In this document: piece by piece, positions 8,265 through 17,169 of the stretch
Layout of the letters: every line of letters starts with the position of its first letter
Numbering within the stretch: the stretch's first letter is position 1
DNA from: Salinibacter sp. 10B
Lineage (GTDB): Bacteria; Bacteroidota; Rhodothermia; Rhodothermales; Salinibacteraceae
Reading direction: 5' to 3'
Assembly: GCF_002954405.1 (NCBI RefSeq)
Contig: NZ_MQWC01000004.1
Coordinates: 1,849,909-1,913,908 of the forward strand
DNA: 64,000 nucleotides
Program-made: the position numbers and the translations under genes
Notes under the pieces: generated by a model
Databases searched by the model: none
Seen by the model: only the letters and a program-made list of their open reading frames with translations
Told to the model about the DNA's origin: nothing

Positions 8265-9371
8265 ATGTCCGACTCAATCTCCGACGCACAGGGGCACGCC
8301 ATGGGCGCGTCCGACTTTGATCCGCGGGACATCGTAACGCCTCACGCCTTCGAGGTCGACGAGGAGCTCCTCAACACCCCACTGGCCGAACCGTGGCAGC
8401 GACTGGGGGCCCTGCTGGCCGACCTCGCAATTGCGGGGTTCATCGGCAATGTAGCTGGTGGACTGGTCGGCATAGTCGTGGCCTATGTCTTTTACCGGGT
8501 GGCCACGCGTCGTGGGATTGCGTCTCGGTGGAAGCGATGGACACGGGGGTGTCTCGTCCTCATCGGAGCCACCGTGCTCTTCGTCCTCTCGATTGCGCTC
8601 GTCCAGGATGCTCACCAATGGGGACCGACGGGCCCCAGCCTCACGGCCTTGATTCCGGGCATCCAGTCCGAGACGTCCGAGCAAACTGAGTTGGATGTAC
8701 CGAGCGCCGATTCGATGGCCCCTGCTCCCCCGGACTCCGCCCCGCTCCACGTTCTTCAACAGACCGAAGACCTCGACTCCCCTCATCCGCCCCAGGAGTC
8801 GTCCCTGCCGCCCGACACGGAGCGTCCCAACCGGGCCGCCAACCTCCTTCAGCACTACGCCCAAGCCATCGCGGAACGCGACTCGGCTGCCCTCGACACG
8901 CTGACGGCCCCCGTTCAGTCGCTCGTGGCGGGGCATCGTCTTGCCGCTCTCAAAGAAAACGTCCACACCCTACAGACGCGAAATGGGGAGCTGGTGGACG
9001 AGATGGAGGAACTTCAGGAGCAGATCAACGAGCCAAGCCTTTGGCGCATGACCCGGGCCACGGCCAACGACCTTGGGCTCACCATTGGGTGGATCGGGCT
9101 CTACTTCACACTCTTTCTTGCCTGGTGGGACGGACGTACGCCCGGCAAGTACCTCTTCGGCATCCGCGTGGTACGGTTGGGTGGGGAGCCTCTCACGCTA
9201 TGGCAGGCCTTCGAGCGATTTGGAGGGTACGCGGCCGGCATTGCCACCGGCCTGCTCGGATTCATCCAGCTCTACTGGGACCCAAACCGCCAGGGCATCC
9301 ACGACCGCGTGGCCCGAACGGTCGTCATTCGCACCCGGTCCACCTCTTCTTCCGAACGCGGATCTCAGTGA
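8265..9371 (+). CDS. RDD-family membrane protein
   Basis: 368-residue inner-membrane protein. Two or three hydrophobic segments lie at about residues 50-75 and 95-115. A Pro/Asp-rich, largely soluble insert follows at about 130-205 and a coiled-coil-like stretch (LKENVHTLQTRNGELVDEM) at about 225-255. The C-terminal RDD core includes GWIGLYFTLFLAWWDGRTPG and WDPNRQGIHDRVARTVVI. The RDD family has no uniform function; some members are linked to sodium/proton exchange or osmotic adaptation, which would suit a halophile but is inference. The long insert between membrane segments is unusual for the family. Confidence 0.82.
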   Translation: MSDSISDAQGHAMGASDFDPRDIVTPHAFEVDEELLNTPLAEPWQRLGALLADLAIAGFIGNVAGGLVGIVVAYVFYRVATRRGIASRWKRWTRGCLVLIGATVLFVLSIALVQDAHQWGPTGPSLTALIPGIQSETSEQTELDVPSADSMAPAPPDSAPLHVLQQTEDLDSPHPPQESSLPPDTERPNRAANLLQHYAQAIAERDSAALDTLTAPVQSLVAGHRLAALKENVHTLQTRNGELVDEMEELQEQINEPSLWRMTRATANDLGLTIGWIGLYFTLFLAWWDGRTPGKYLFGIRVVRLGGEPLTLWQAFERFGGYAAGIATGLLGFIQLYWDPNRQGIHDRVARTVVIRTRSTSSSERGSQ

Positions 9372-9378
9372 CAGTGCC

Positions 9379-10071
9379 TCACACCGGCCACTCCTGCTGC
9401 GTCCACGCCTGCTCCCAGAACATCCACTCGTAACGAGCACTCGTCGCGAAGGTGGTGAGGGCACGCTCGCGCGCCGCCGGGCCCACGCCCTGCGCCCACT
9501 GGTCGAGCCGGCCGGTCAGTTCGTCAATGTCCATCGACTCGTCCGGAGCGGGGTCAGCGTATCGGCGAATCCAGTCGGCGTACGGGTGATCGTCGTCGAC
9601 CGCGCCGCCCAGCTCGTTCCAGATCCGGGCCCCGAGGTCGCGGTAAAGCCAGGGACAGGGCGCCACGGCTGCAAGGGCCGCCAGACGCGTCCCTCGCTGC
9701 GTCCGCTCCAGCATGTGATTCTGATACGCCCGATTGGTCGGGGTCAATGTCAACGTCCGAAGGTCCTCCGGGCCGTAGCCGAGCCGATCGCCGTAGTGCA
9801 GGTGAAGCGAGCGCTCGGTTTGCAATGCCCGCTCGGCCGCCTCGACAAACCAAAGCTTGTCCTCGGGATTCGGGCAGCGAGTGCCAATCTGCACGAATGC
9901 ATCGGCGATGGCCTCCAGGTAGCGCGCATCTTGCATCTGGTAGCACTTGAATCGCTCCGGATCGAGCGAACCGTTCACCAGAGCACGGACAAACGGGTGA
10001 TCGTGTGAGGCGTCCCAAACGTCGGCGGCGCGGTCTCGGCAGCGCTGGGAAAAGGGACGGTCGTTGGACAT
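9379..10071 (-). CDS. tenA: TenA/thiaminase II family protein
   Basis: 230-residue all-helical TenA protein, a salvage hydrolase releasing HMP from degraded thiamine (aminopyrimidine aminohydrolase). Residues matching the B. subtilis active site are visible: Asp48 in YQMQDARYL, Tyr116, Cys139 and Tyr143 in APCPWLYRDLG, and Glu220 in MFWEQAW, so it is likely active. It lies 98 bases downstream of a sodium symporter gene on the same strand, which suggests an uptake-plus-salvage unit. No thiamine pyrophosphate riboswitch motif was found upstream of the pair. Confidence 0.88.
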   Translation of the reverse strand: MSNDRPFSQRCRDRAADVWDASHDHPFVRALVNGSLDPERFKCYQMQDARYLEAIADAFVQIGTRCPNPEDKLWFVEAAERALQTERSLHLHYGDRLGYGPEDLRTLTLTPTNRAYQNHMLERTQRGTRLAALAAVAPCPWLYRDLGARIWNELGGAVDDDHPYADWIRRYADPAPDESMDIDELTGRLDQWAQGVGPAARERALTTFATSARYEWMFWEQAWTQQEWPV

Positions 10072-10169
10072 GGAAGAAGTCGTCGTTTACAAAACAACAT
10101 TGATGGAATCGAGCGCGCGGATTGCAGATTTCGACTCCCCGCGCGCAATACGACACCCACAATACGCAA

Positions 10170-11597
10170 TCACTCCTCAATCGCCGTCACCTCGCGCCGC
10201 AGAGATGCAAAATCGAACGGAGACTTGTTGGAAACGGCAGACATCGGCACAGCAACCACGGCGGGCACGAGTAACGCTGCGACAAACGCAGGCAGAAGAG
10301 CGGGCTGTGTGGCCCCGGGCGCCGGAAACAGCGCTCCTCCCCCCACAAGGCCGGCGGCGGTTCCAACGAGCGCCCCCCGGTTCGTGAGACGGGCACTAAC
10401 GAGACCGCCGAATACCGGCACGAGTGCAGCCGCACACACGAGGTCGGCCACCAGAAAAAGGTAAAGCACGCTGTAGCCCTGCGACGCGATGACAAAGACG
10501 GGCACTGCAAGTCCGACCGTCGTCCAGCGGGCGACTCGCAAGAGTATATTGGCAGAAAGGCTCGGCAGCGCCTGTCGCAGATCGACGACCACGAGGCTTG
10601 CGAGGGCGTTCAGAACCGTATCGGCGCTACTCATGACGAGCGTGAGGCCAAGGAGGACGAGGCCGAGACCGACGCCGGGCGGCGCGGCGTCGAGTAGCAG
10701 CCCGAAGAGGGCAGTCGACGGGGGATCGGCGGCATCCGCCCCTACCGCCGCGAGCCCGAGCAGACCCGTCCCCACCACAGTGAGCCCCATCGCTCCGGCG
10801 ACCGTGGCAAAGCTTGTGCGCAACGCCTTCTCACTCTCCGCCGCGTAGACGCGCTGCCACGTCCCCTGATTGAACAGACTGGCCGCCCCAATGCCGATGA
10901 CGAGCGCCAGCCCGCCCTGCACGCCCGGCCCGTGCGTCCAGTGAAGCAGGTCCGGCGCCCGCGCGGCCACCCTCTCCGTCAGCGGCGCCGTGCCGCCCAC
11001 GGTGTACACCGCCACGACCGTCCCCGCCGCCAACAACGGCAGCAGGAGCAGCGCCTGCACGCCGTCGGTGAAAATCGAGGCGCGAAGCCCTCCAAGGGCC
11101 GTGTACGCGATCGTTGCCCCCAGCACAACCGCTGCCGTAATCCACAGCGGTACGTCGGCCACGAGTTGAAGGATGAACGCCATCCCCGTCACCTGAGCCG
11201 TCAGGGCAATAAAGAGGTAAAAGACCATGATCGTAAGCGTAAAGACGTGCATGGCTCGTCCGTAGCGGTGCCGCACGTACTCTGTGAGGGCGTGCCCCTC
11301 CGGCATCAGGGTCCGGAGGCGGCGTCCGAGTGGAATGTAGCAGAGCGGCGGCAGGGCCGAGCCGAGCGCATAGCCCACGATTGCCGGCAGGCCGCCCCAC
11401 GTTGCTGCCTCCGGTGGCCCAAACAGAATCCACGAGCCCATCGCCGAGGCGAACAGGGTCGCCGTCAGAGCCCCTCTCCCAAATTGCCCCCGCGCCGCTA
11501 CGTACGCCTCCACGCTCTGCCCCCCGGTCCTCCAGAGCGCATACCCGACCCCGGCAATCGTAAACAGCGCCGCGCAGGCAAGCAGAGCGAAAATCAT
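10170..11597 (-). CDS. Sodium:solute symporter (SSF), possible thiamine-precursor transporter
   Basis: 475-residue polytopic inner-membrane protein with about 13 hydrophobic segments. Family features include GSWILFGPPEAATWGG, YIPLGRRLRTLMPEGHALTE, TALGGLRASIFTDGVQ and the sodium-site-like LVMSSADTVLNALAS. ATG 11597 starts straight into the first membrane helix; the long open frame upstream (to 12065) reads as non-protein sequence and overlaps the next gene. Because tenA follows, the substrate may be a thiamine breakdown product, as proposed for ThiV-type SSF proteins. That is inference from context. Confidence 0.85.
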   Translation of the reverse strand: MIFALLACAALFTIAGVGYALWRTGGQSVEAYVAARGQFGRGALTATLFASAMGSWILFGPPEAATWGGLPAIVGYALGSALPPLCYIPLGRRLRTLMPEGHALTEYVRHRYGRAMHVFTLTIMVFYLFIALTAQVTGMAFILQLVADVPLWITAAVVLGATIAYTALGGLRASIFTDGVQALLLLPLLAAGTVVAVYTVGGTAPLTERVAARAPDLLHWTHGPGVQGGLALVIGIGAASLFNQGTWQRVYAAESEKALRTSFATVAGAMGLTVVGTGLLGLAAVGADAADPPSTALFGLLLDAAPPGVGLGLVLLGLTLVMSSADTVLNALASLVVVDLRQALPSLSANILLRVARWTTVGLAVPVFVIASQGYSVLYLFLVADLVCAAALVPVFGGLVSARLTNRGALVGTAAGLVGGGALFPAPGATQPALLPAFVAALLVPAVVAVPMSAVSNKSPFDFASLRREVTAIEE

Positions 11598-11766
11598 AGG
11601 AGCCGAAACGAGACTGGTAGAGACGAGATAGGAAGCGACCGAGTGCGAAGGCTCGTCCCGTCGCCTCCCTTTTCTGACGAAGTGTGAACAAAAATGGAGG
11701 AGCGGGTCCTGTCCCCGTCCCACCGCACGGAATGCCCTCCACCCGTATGAATCGAAAACACGGAAA

Positions 11767-12840
11767 TCAGCGGCGCGCCGTCGGCTTCCAGTAGAAGACC
11801 TCAAGCTGGGGCGTCGGGGAACGGACCCCCACGGCAAACTGGATGCCGCCGTCGACCCGTTGCGCATCGAGATCGACCGGATAAAAGTTTCGATCCCCCT
11901 CACTGTGACGCTCGACCAGGCGGCGCTGGAGTTGTCCGCTGCGGTCGTATACGTCGATCTGAACCCAGCCCGGGCGCAGGTTGAGTACGAAGAGGCGATC
12001 CTCAAGGGCCGCGGCAGAGGCAGACAGGAGGGGAGGCTTGTCCACATCCCCTGTAGCGTACGCAAAGCTGCGCTCCAGCATGGGCGAATCGAAGCCCATC
12101 AACGCGAGACTATCCGGAGTCGCCCCGTCGGCGAAGGACCTGGGGAGCGTGTGCACGACGGGACGGTAGCCCGAAAGGCTTACGAGCGAATCGCCCCAGG
12201 CCCGCAGGAAGCCGGCCCGCCGCCAGTACGGCCCGCCGAGATCGGTCTGCGCCACCACCGCTCCGGAGGAGTCAAGCCGCGAGACGTGCGCGCCGAATTC
12301 CTGTCCCACCACTTTCGCATAAAGGCGCCTGTCGGTGGCAAGCAGATACACGAGGGTCTCCCGCGCCGGCCGCTCGTAGGAAACAGCGCGATCCGGCAGC
12401 CGACGCCCGTTCGTCACAAAATCGATCCGATCGGCCTCCGCGTTAAACACAACGAGGGTATCCTGCCGGTGCCCAATCAGATACGGCACCGCGAAGGCCT
12501 CGTCGCGAAGCTCCCGCTGAAAACCGCCAGTGGTGTCAAACCGAAAGAGGCTGTTGCGCTGAGCATCGCTCACAGCCACGGCTCCCCCGTCCACAAATCG
12601 GACGGTCCGCGGGTACGCAAGCGGATGCGCCTTCGTGCCTGTGGTGACGCCAATCCGCTGAAGTGTATCGGCCGGTGCGTTCTGAGCCACGCGGCGCGAG
12701 AGGGAATCAGAGGGAAAAAGGGCCTCGTTGGCGTCCCGGCGGCAACTGTAGGGCAGGCAGCCCGACAGAATTAGCAACCCCGAGAGAAGCAGACCCCGAA
12801 CAAATCCACGAGCGGTGACGACGTGCATGAAAAACGGCAT
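11767..12840 (-). CDS. Beta-propeller-like lipoprotein, function unknown
   Basis: 357 residues. The N-terminal signal LLLSGLLILSGCLPYSC carries a lipobox Cys, so the protein is probably an envelope lipoprotein. The body is a series of repeated beta motifs of the style VRFVDGGAVAVSDAQRNSLF, AKVVGQEFGAHVSRLD and LEDRLFVLNLRPGWVQIDVY, consistent with a six-bladed NHL/TolB-like propeller. Such proteins are common and of unknown role in Bacteroidota. Two nearby ATGs (12840 and 12828) are possible; the first is used here. It is not obviously in an operon. Confidence 0.7.
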   Translation of the reverse strand: MPFFMHVVTARGFVRGLLLSGLLILSGCLPYSCRRDANEALFPSDSLSRRVAQNAPADTLQRIGVTTGTKAHPLAYPRTVRFVDGGAVAVSDAQRNSLFRFDTTGGFQRELRDEAFAVPYLIGHRQDTLVVFNAEADRIDFVTNGRRLPDRAVSYERPARETLVYLLATDRRLYAKVVGQEFGAHVSRLDSSGAVVAQTDLGGPYWRRAGFLRAWGDSLVSLSGYRPVVHTLPRSFADGATPDSLALMGFDSPMLERSFAYATGDVDKPPLLSASAAALEDRLFVLNLRPGWVQIDVYDRSGQLQRRLVERHSEGDRNFYPVDLDAQRVDGGIQFAVGVRSPTPQLEVFYWKPTARR

Positions 12841-13087
12841 TGCAACGAGGATATCGAGTTCTTCACCTGCACGGCTCGCCCTCCCCTCCGTTTCTTTGCT
12901 TCGGCTAAATTGTATCCAACTTTTGGAGGTGGCGCACACGGGGCGGAATAGACGCGTGTCCACCTCCACTTGCGAGCCCCTCATCGCTCAATCGAACACC
13001 GCTTCCGTTCACCCGTCCATCTCAGCAGGTCGGTCGTGCATCCTTCACCCCAAATTTTCTCCCTTCCCCCAATCTACTCTCGCCTGA

Positions 13088-14224
13088 ATGGCCGCTCCCG
13101 ACGCTGCTCGCGCTTCCGTCACCTCCCTTCGCTCTCCCGAGCGGACACCGCTGCTCTTCACCACGAACATGGGGCTGGAGGACGTGGTGATCGACGAGTA
13201 CCGAGAGCGGGCGACCGCTGCGGGCATTGCCGTTCCCACCGCCGACGACGCGCCGTTCGACCTGCGCAGCTACGCCCGGATCGAGGTCGAGGCCCCTCCC
13301 GAACTGGCCCTCGACCTCGCCCGCAAGATGAAGTCGGTGCACCACGTTCTGGCACCCCTTTACACCTTTGCCCTGCCCGACGATGATGAGGCGGCCCTCC
13401 GCACGATCCGGACGACGGTCGAGACGCTCGACGTGGCGCCGATGGAAACGGCGGGGACGTTTCGGGTGACCACTGTCCGACGAGGCGAGCACGACTTCAC
13501 CAGCATCGATGTGCAGCGGGAGGCAGGCGCCGGACTGGAGGCCCACTACGGGACGACGGTGGACCTGGAGGAGTACGACGTGGAGGTGCGGGTGGACGTG
13601 CACGACGATCGGTGTCTCGTAAGCGTCCAACACACCCGTGAGGCCCTCAGCCGCCGTCAGGCCCGTCTCTTTCAGCCCCGCGCGGCCCTCAAACCCAACG
13701 TCGCCTACGCTCTGCTCCGCCTCTCCCACCTCGACGACGGCGCTTCCGAGGCAGGTCCCCCCGACCGTGTGCTCGACCCGTTCTGCGGCTCCGGCACAAT
13801 TCTTTGGGAGGCCGGCGCGCTCTGGCCCGATGCCCTCCTCGTCGGAAACGACTGGAACGAGGAAACGATGGCCGGCGCCCGCGAGAATGCGGAGGCACAA
13901 GAAATGACCGATCGGGTCACGCTCCACAACCGCGACGTGTGGTATCTCGCCGAAACGATGGGCGACCGGCAGGCCGACCTCATCGTGACCAATCCGCCGT
14001 TCGGGGTGCGCCTTGCCAGCAGCATGGATTTTCGCCCCTTCTACCGCCGCGTCCTTCAGCAATTCCATGAGGTGCTGCGCCCCGGCGGCCGCGTCGTGAT
14101 GCTCGTCCTGCGCCAAGCCCCCTTCAACAAAGCACTGCGAGACACAGAGTGCTTCGACGTCCGCCACGTGCGCGTCCTCGAAATCGGCGGACTGTATCCG
14201 CGGGTCTTTGTCCTGGGCCGCTAG
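13088..14224 (+). CDS. THUMP-domain RNA guanine N2-methyltransferase (Trm14/RlmL-like)
   Basis: 378 residues. A THUMP RNA-binding region fills roughly 25-185, followed by a Rossmann methyltransferase domain of the UPF0020 type. The SAM-binding DPFCGSGT is at 230-237 and the catalytic NPPFG at 302-306, as in enzymes making m2G in tRNA position 6 or 23S rRNA. The length fits Trm14/TrmN-like single-domain enzymes rather than the larger bifunctional RlmKL. The cytoplasmic substrate (tRNA or rRNA) cannot be decided from sequence. It stands alone, with a CBS gene converging on it 8 bases away. Confidence 0.87.
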   Translation: MAAPDAARASVTSLRSPERTPLLFTTNMGLEDVVIDEYRERATAAGIAVPTADDAPFDLRSYARIEVEAPPELALDLARKMKSVHHVLAPLYTFALPDDDEAALRTIRTTVETLDVAPMETAGTFRVTTVRRGEHDFTSIDVQREAGAGLEAHYGTTVDLEEYDVEVRVDVHDDRCLVSVQHTREALSRRQARLFQPRAALKPNVAYALLRLSHLDDGASEAGPPDRVLDPFCGSGTILWEAGALWPDALLVGNDWNEETMAGARENAEAQEMTDRVTLHNRDVWYLAETMGDRQADLIVTNPPFGVRLASSMDFRPFYRRVLQQFHEVLRPGGRVVMLVLRQAPFNKALRDTECFDVRHVRVLEIGGLYPRVFVLGR

Positions 14225-14232
14225 CGCCCTCT

Positions 14233-14739
14233 TCACGCGGAGCCCGAAAAGAGAGCATCCTGATCTCGGATCCACGTCAGCAGGTCGATCGTGGAGACGA
14301 TCCCAACAATGTCGCGCTTCGTGCCGGCCCGGACGACGAGCAGCCGATGCAGTTGCCCTCGAACCATCCGGTCGGCAACCTCTCGGATGGTCACATCCTC
14401 CTCCACGGTGAACACAGCGGGCATCATGATGTCTTTCACCGTCGTTTGCGGACGGCTGCGCAGCTGTTCGAGGGAGTCTTCTTTCTCCGCGGCTCCTCCT
14501 TCTCCAAGGAAGTAGGCCGGCGCCTCTTCCGCATCGGACGCCGCCTCCGCTTCGCTGTCGTGATGTGCAATGTCGGTGAGGGAGACGACCCCGATCGCGG
14601 TTCCGTAGTCGGATACGACGGGCGCTCCTGAAATGGCGTGTTCAGTAAAGAAGGAGGCAAGCTCCCGCAACGACCAATCGGGCCGCGCGGCCCGGACGCG
14701 CTTGGTCATCAAATCGCGGGCAGTGGGGATTGTAGCCAT
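14233..14739 (-). CDS. CBS-domain pair protein
   Basis: 168 residues, two CBS motifs (about 8-60 and 108-160) joined by an acidic linker. Shared phrases with the protein at 3631-4101 include ARDLMTKRV and HAISGAPVVSDYGTAIGVVSLTDIA in the first repeat and GQLHRLLVVRAGTKRDIVGIV in the second. It is therefore a paralogue. No effector domain is attached and the ligand is probably an adenine nucleotide (family knowledge). ATG 14739 is used because the upstream frame is Arg-rich, non-domain sequence. Confidence 0.85.
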   Translation of the reverse strand: MATIPTARDLMTKRVRAARPDWSLRELASFFTEHAISGAPVVSDYGTAIGVVSLTDIAHHDSEAEAASDAEEAPAYFLGEGGAAEKEDSLEQLRSRPQTTVKDIMMPAVFTVEEDVTIREVADRMVRGQLHRLLVVRAGTKRDIVGIVSTIDLLTWIRDQDALFSGSA

Positions 14740-14925
14740 GGCAGATACGGAACGGGTGAACAGGGACGAGCCATACACAGGATACGAGTCTCCCGTCCAC
14801 CGCCGACGACAGTAAAGCCCGAACGGTTGCGCCCGGGCGTCCCCCACGTACGGACCATTCCCCCTCTCCCTGGAACCCGGCGGTGGGAACGAAATCCCAA
14901 AGCCGCTCCCCTGGGTTCGGTGCTA

Positions 14926-15034
14926 AGTAACTTCAATCATGGAGTTGGATGTTGCCCTGTTCAAAATCGGCTCTGGCAGACATTGTGAGTCGGCTTTCTA
15001 AGCGCCAATCCCCAGGTTCTCGATTGAAGTTACT
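14926..15034. mobile_element. Small inverted-repeat element, TA target duplication
   Basis: About 109 bp bounded by AGTAACTTCAATC and its inverted copy, with TA on each side (14924-14925 and 15035-15036). No open frame inside is convincing. A TA duplication would fit IS630/Tc1-type mobilisation. The right end supplies the stop codon of the adjacent lipoprotein gene. Confidence 0.7.
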
Positions 15035-15849
15035 TAGTATGAATTGAGCGTCGTTGTAGCGTCGCTTCCGTACTCCGCAAGGGTGCTCACCCAGGCGTTG
15101 TTCTGAGTGCCCTCTACCCGGTATTGGACGACGTGTCCGGGCACCTGCTCTGAAAGAAACCAGGTGGTGGTGCTCCCTCCCATTCCTCCCTTGTACTCGA
15201 CCTTCTCAGCCGTAAAGGTCCCCGCGGGCGTATCGATTTGCTCCTCTCCCACGGTGGCCCCCTCAATGCTTTCTTCCGTGAGGCGTTGAGGAGACTGGTA
15301 CACGGTTCGTTCGGTGACCGGCACTTCCCCCACATTGCCTTTCGGGTCTTTTGAGCGGAGACGGAGCGCCTCTCCCTTCTCCGGATCCAGGAGCGCCTCA
15401 TACACCCAGGTATCCTCTCCCTGCTGGGCCTCCACCCGCCACCACTGGTTCCCGTCCTCCGTTGTCTTCAAAAAGGCCCGCCGCAGCGTCTGAATGCCGG
15501 CCTCTCCTCCTTCAGCGGTTTGAACCCGATACTGGACCCACTCGCCCTCTTCGTATTCCGCCTCGGCCGGCCACATGCCATTGGCTGCAAAGGCATAATT
15601 GAAGAAAACCTGCGCCTGAGACGCCATAAACTGATTCCACTGCGTCGTCCCGGACGCAGGTAGATTGGCGGAGGTGGCAATCTGCTGTCCGATCGATCTC
15701 CCGACCTCCTCCCCGGCTTGCTCCGCGGCGGCGCCCACAGTGCGTTCCGCCGCCTCCTGCGCCAGAAAACATCCTGACAGGGTTGCGGCCAAACCACCGG
15801 TGAGAACGAATGCGAAAAGAATGGATGCGACCGTACGTGCTCGCGACAT
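15034..15849 (-). CDS. Secreted lipoprotein, unknown function
   Basis: 271 residues. The signal sequence ILFAFVLTGGLAATLSGC puts the lipid-modified Cys at residue 27. A heptad-like helix with Ala/Glu follows (residues 30-60), then a beta-rich domain with paired phrases such as GEWVQYRVQTAEGG, DGNQWWRVEAQQGEDTWVYE and TPAGTFTAEKVEYKGG near residue 210, reminiscent of DUF3108-like outer-membrane-associated domains. The reading frame ends in TAA formed by the TA duplication plus the first base of the inverted-repeat element, so the original C-terminus may have been altered. No operon partner. Confidence 0.72.
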   Translation of the reverse strand: MSRARTVASILFAFVLTGGLAATLSGCFLAQEAAERTVGAAAEQAGEEVGRSIGQQIATSANLPASGTTQWNQFMASQAQVFFNYAFAANGMWPAEAEYEEGEWVQYRVQTAEGGEAGIQTLRRAFLKTTEDGNQWWRVEAQQGEDTWVYEALLDPEKGEALRLRSKDPKGNVGEVPVTERTVYQSPQRLTEESIEGATVGEEQIDTPAGTFTAEKVEYKGGMGGSTTTWFLSEQVPGHVVQYRVEGTQNNAWVSTLAEYGSDATTTLNSY

Positions 15850-16422
15850 GGAGAAGAAACGGTTTCTACGGAAAAGACGAGGATCTATATGTAGGTAAGA
15901 TAAGAATGAAGGTCAAAGATCATACAACGTCCCCGAATGTCGGAATCGCAGAATACAAACCAATTCGAAGAAACCGGCTTGATCACAATTGCGCCCCCAC
16001 CCCGCGCGTCCGACGGCCTCCACGTCGGGACTGCGAGAATCACAGCCCCCGATTTCTGTACCGGGCATGGGCGTTGAATGGATATGGCCCGCAAGCAGAA
16101 AAGAACGGGGGTTTGGATGAAATGAATCAGCGCGTAGAACCGAATCCGAGTAAACCACACCTCCATAATGCGCCGGACGACACTTTGATACATTTTTCCA
16201 TGTCGCCACTTGTCTCGCACTCGTATCTACTCCCTCCTGATACCAAACCTTGAGGATCGATGTGCACTTGATCGTTCCCGATCCGGACGAAACGACCGGC
16301 ATGAAATGCCACACCGGATGACTGTCGCCCCTTATCCCACGACATTTCCGTCTTGATTGCCTCAAACCTCGATGTGGAATCGATATTTACATTTTTCATA
16401 TACCTAATAAACAAGTTATATT
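15850..16422. other. Intergenic region, no gene recognised
   Basis: 573 bases with progressively lower GC toward 16422. Short open frames on the minus strand (for example 15885-16220) have no domain-like sequence. The 40 bases before 16423 are very AT-rich and probably hold the promoter of the membrane protein gene. Confidence 0.5.
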
Positions 16423-17121
16423 ATGAGAAATGTAGATATTAAAAAATCTCCCAGTTTTGGAGTATTCTCTTTCTCTACCCTTGCCCTCTTTTACTTTTCA
16501 TTTTTTACACTCCTCTTACTGACGGGCGTAATTTCTTACGTGAAAGACATCCCTCTTGGACATTTCACGCGTGATACGACGGCGGTTATCGGTGCCCCGT
16601 TTTATGTCGGATCCATCTCCAAAATCGGCGTTCTTCTTTGGTGTACCACAGCCGCGATGTGTCTCCTCACATCGGCCGTATTGTACAAAACGTCTGCAGG
16701 ATCAAGGAGAACATCATTTTTACTGGGGGGCGGCCTCGTCACCTCTGTACTACTGCTCGATGACTTTTTTCTCATCCACGAGGAGATTGCCCCTTTGCAT
16801 CTCGCTGTGCCCAGCGACGTTGTGTTGGCCAGCTACGGGGCTTTGGCATTAGCATTCGTTCTGTACTACCGAGATTGTATTTTGCGGAGCAATTACCCGC
16901 TGCTCGTTCTGAGCATTGTATTTCTCGCCGGATCGGTAGGGCTTGACCTACTGCACGATAAGGCGGTGCTGTCTTTTCTCACAACACCGCAGGGGATACA
17001 GTACCTACTGGAAGACGGCTTTAAGTTGCTTGGAATTGCAGGGTGGCTCAGTTACTTCGGATCGGAGTGCTACCTCGCGCTCGTCCACCAAAGCCGCAGC
17101 GCTGCGACTCCCTCCCCGTAG
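16423..17121 (+). CDS. Polytopic membrane protein, unknown function
   Basis: 232 residues with about six hydrophobic helices (near 18-40, 65-88, 97-115, 130-150, 155-175 and 200-222). A DDFFLIHEE motif lies between helices three and four and GLDLLHD before helix six; the acidic/His residues could bind metal or serve as a polar site. No family is recognised. The gene and its upstream region are clearly more AT-rich than the neighbours, and serine/phenylalanine content is high, which suggests recent acquisition. It has no partner on the same strand. Confidence 0.65.
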   Translation: MRNVDIKKSPSFGVFSFSTLALFYFSFFTLLLLTGVISYVKDIPLGHFTRDTTAVIGAPFYVGSISKIGVLLWCTTAAMCLLTSAVLYKTSAGSRRTSFLLGGGLVTSVLLLDDFFLIHEEIAPLHLAVPSDVVLASYGALALAFVLYYRDCILRSNYPLLVLSIVFLAGSVGLDLLHDKAVLSFLTTPQGIQYLLEDGFKLLGIAGWLSYFGSECYLALVHQSRSAATPSP

Positions 17122-17169
17122 TGCCAGCCATTCCGGCAGCCGTCTCTTCTGTTCGGCTCCTTCGGGGGA

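Noticed and set aside
11598-11766. TPP riboswitch upstream of the symporter-tenA pair
   Set aside because: No CUGAGA-type or GGGNGC core could be found on the relevant strand.
10170-12065. 631-codon version of the symporter
   Set aside because: The extra 156 N-terminal residues are non-membrane, low-information sequence overlapping the next gene; ATG 11597 fits the first helix.
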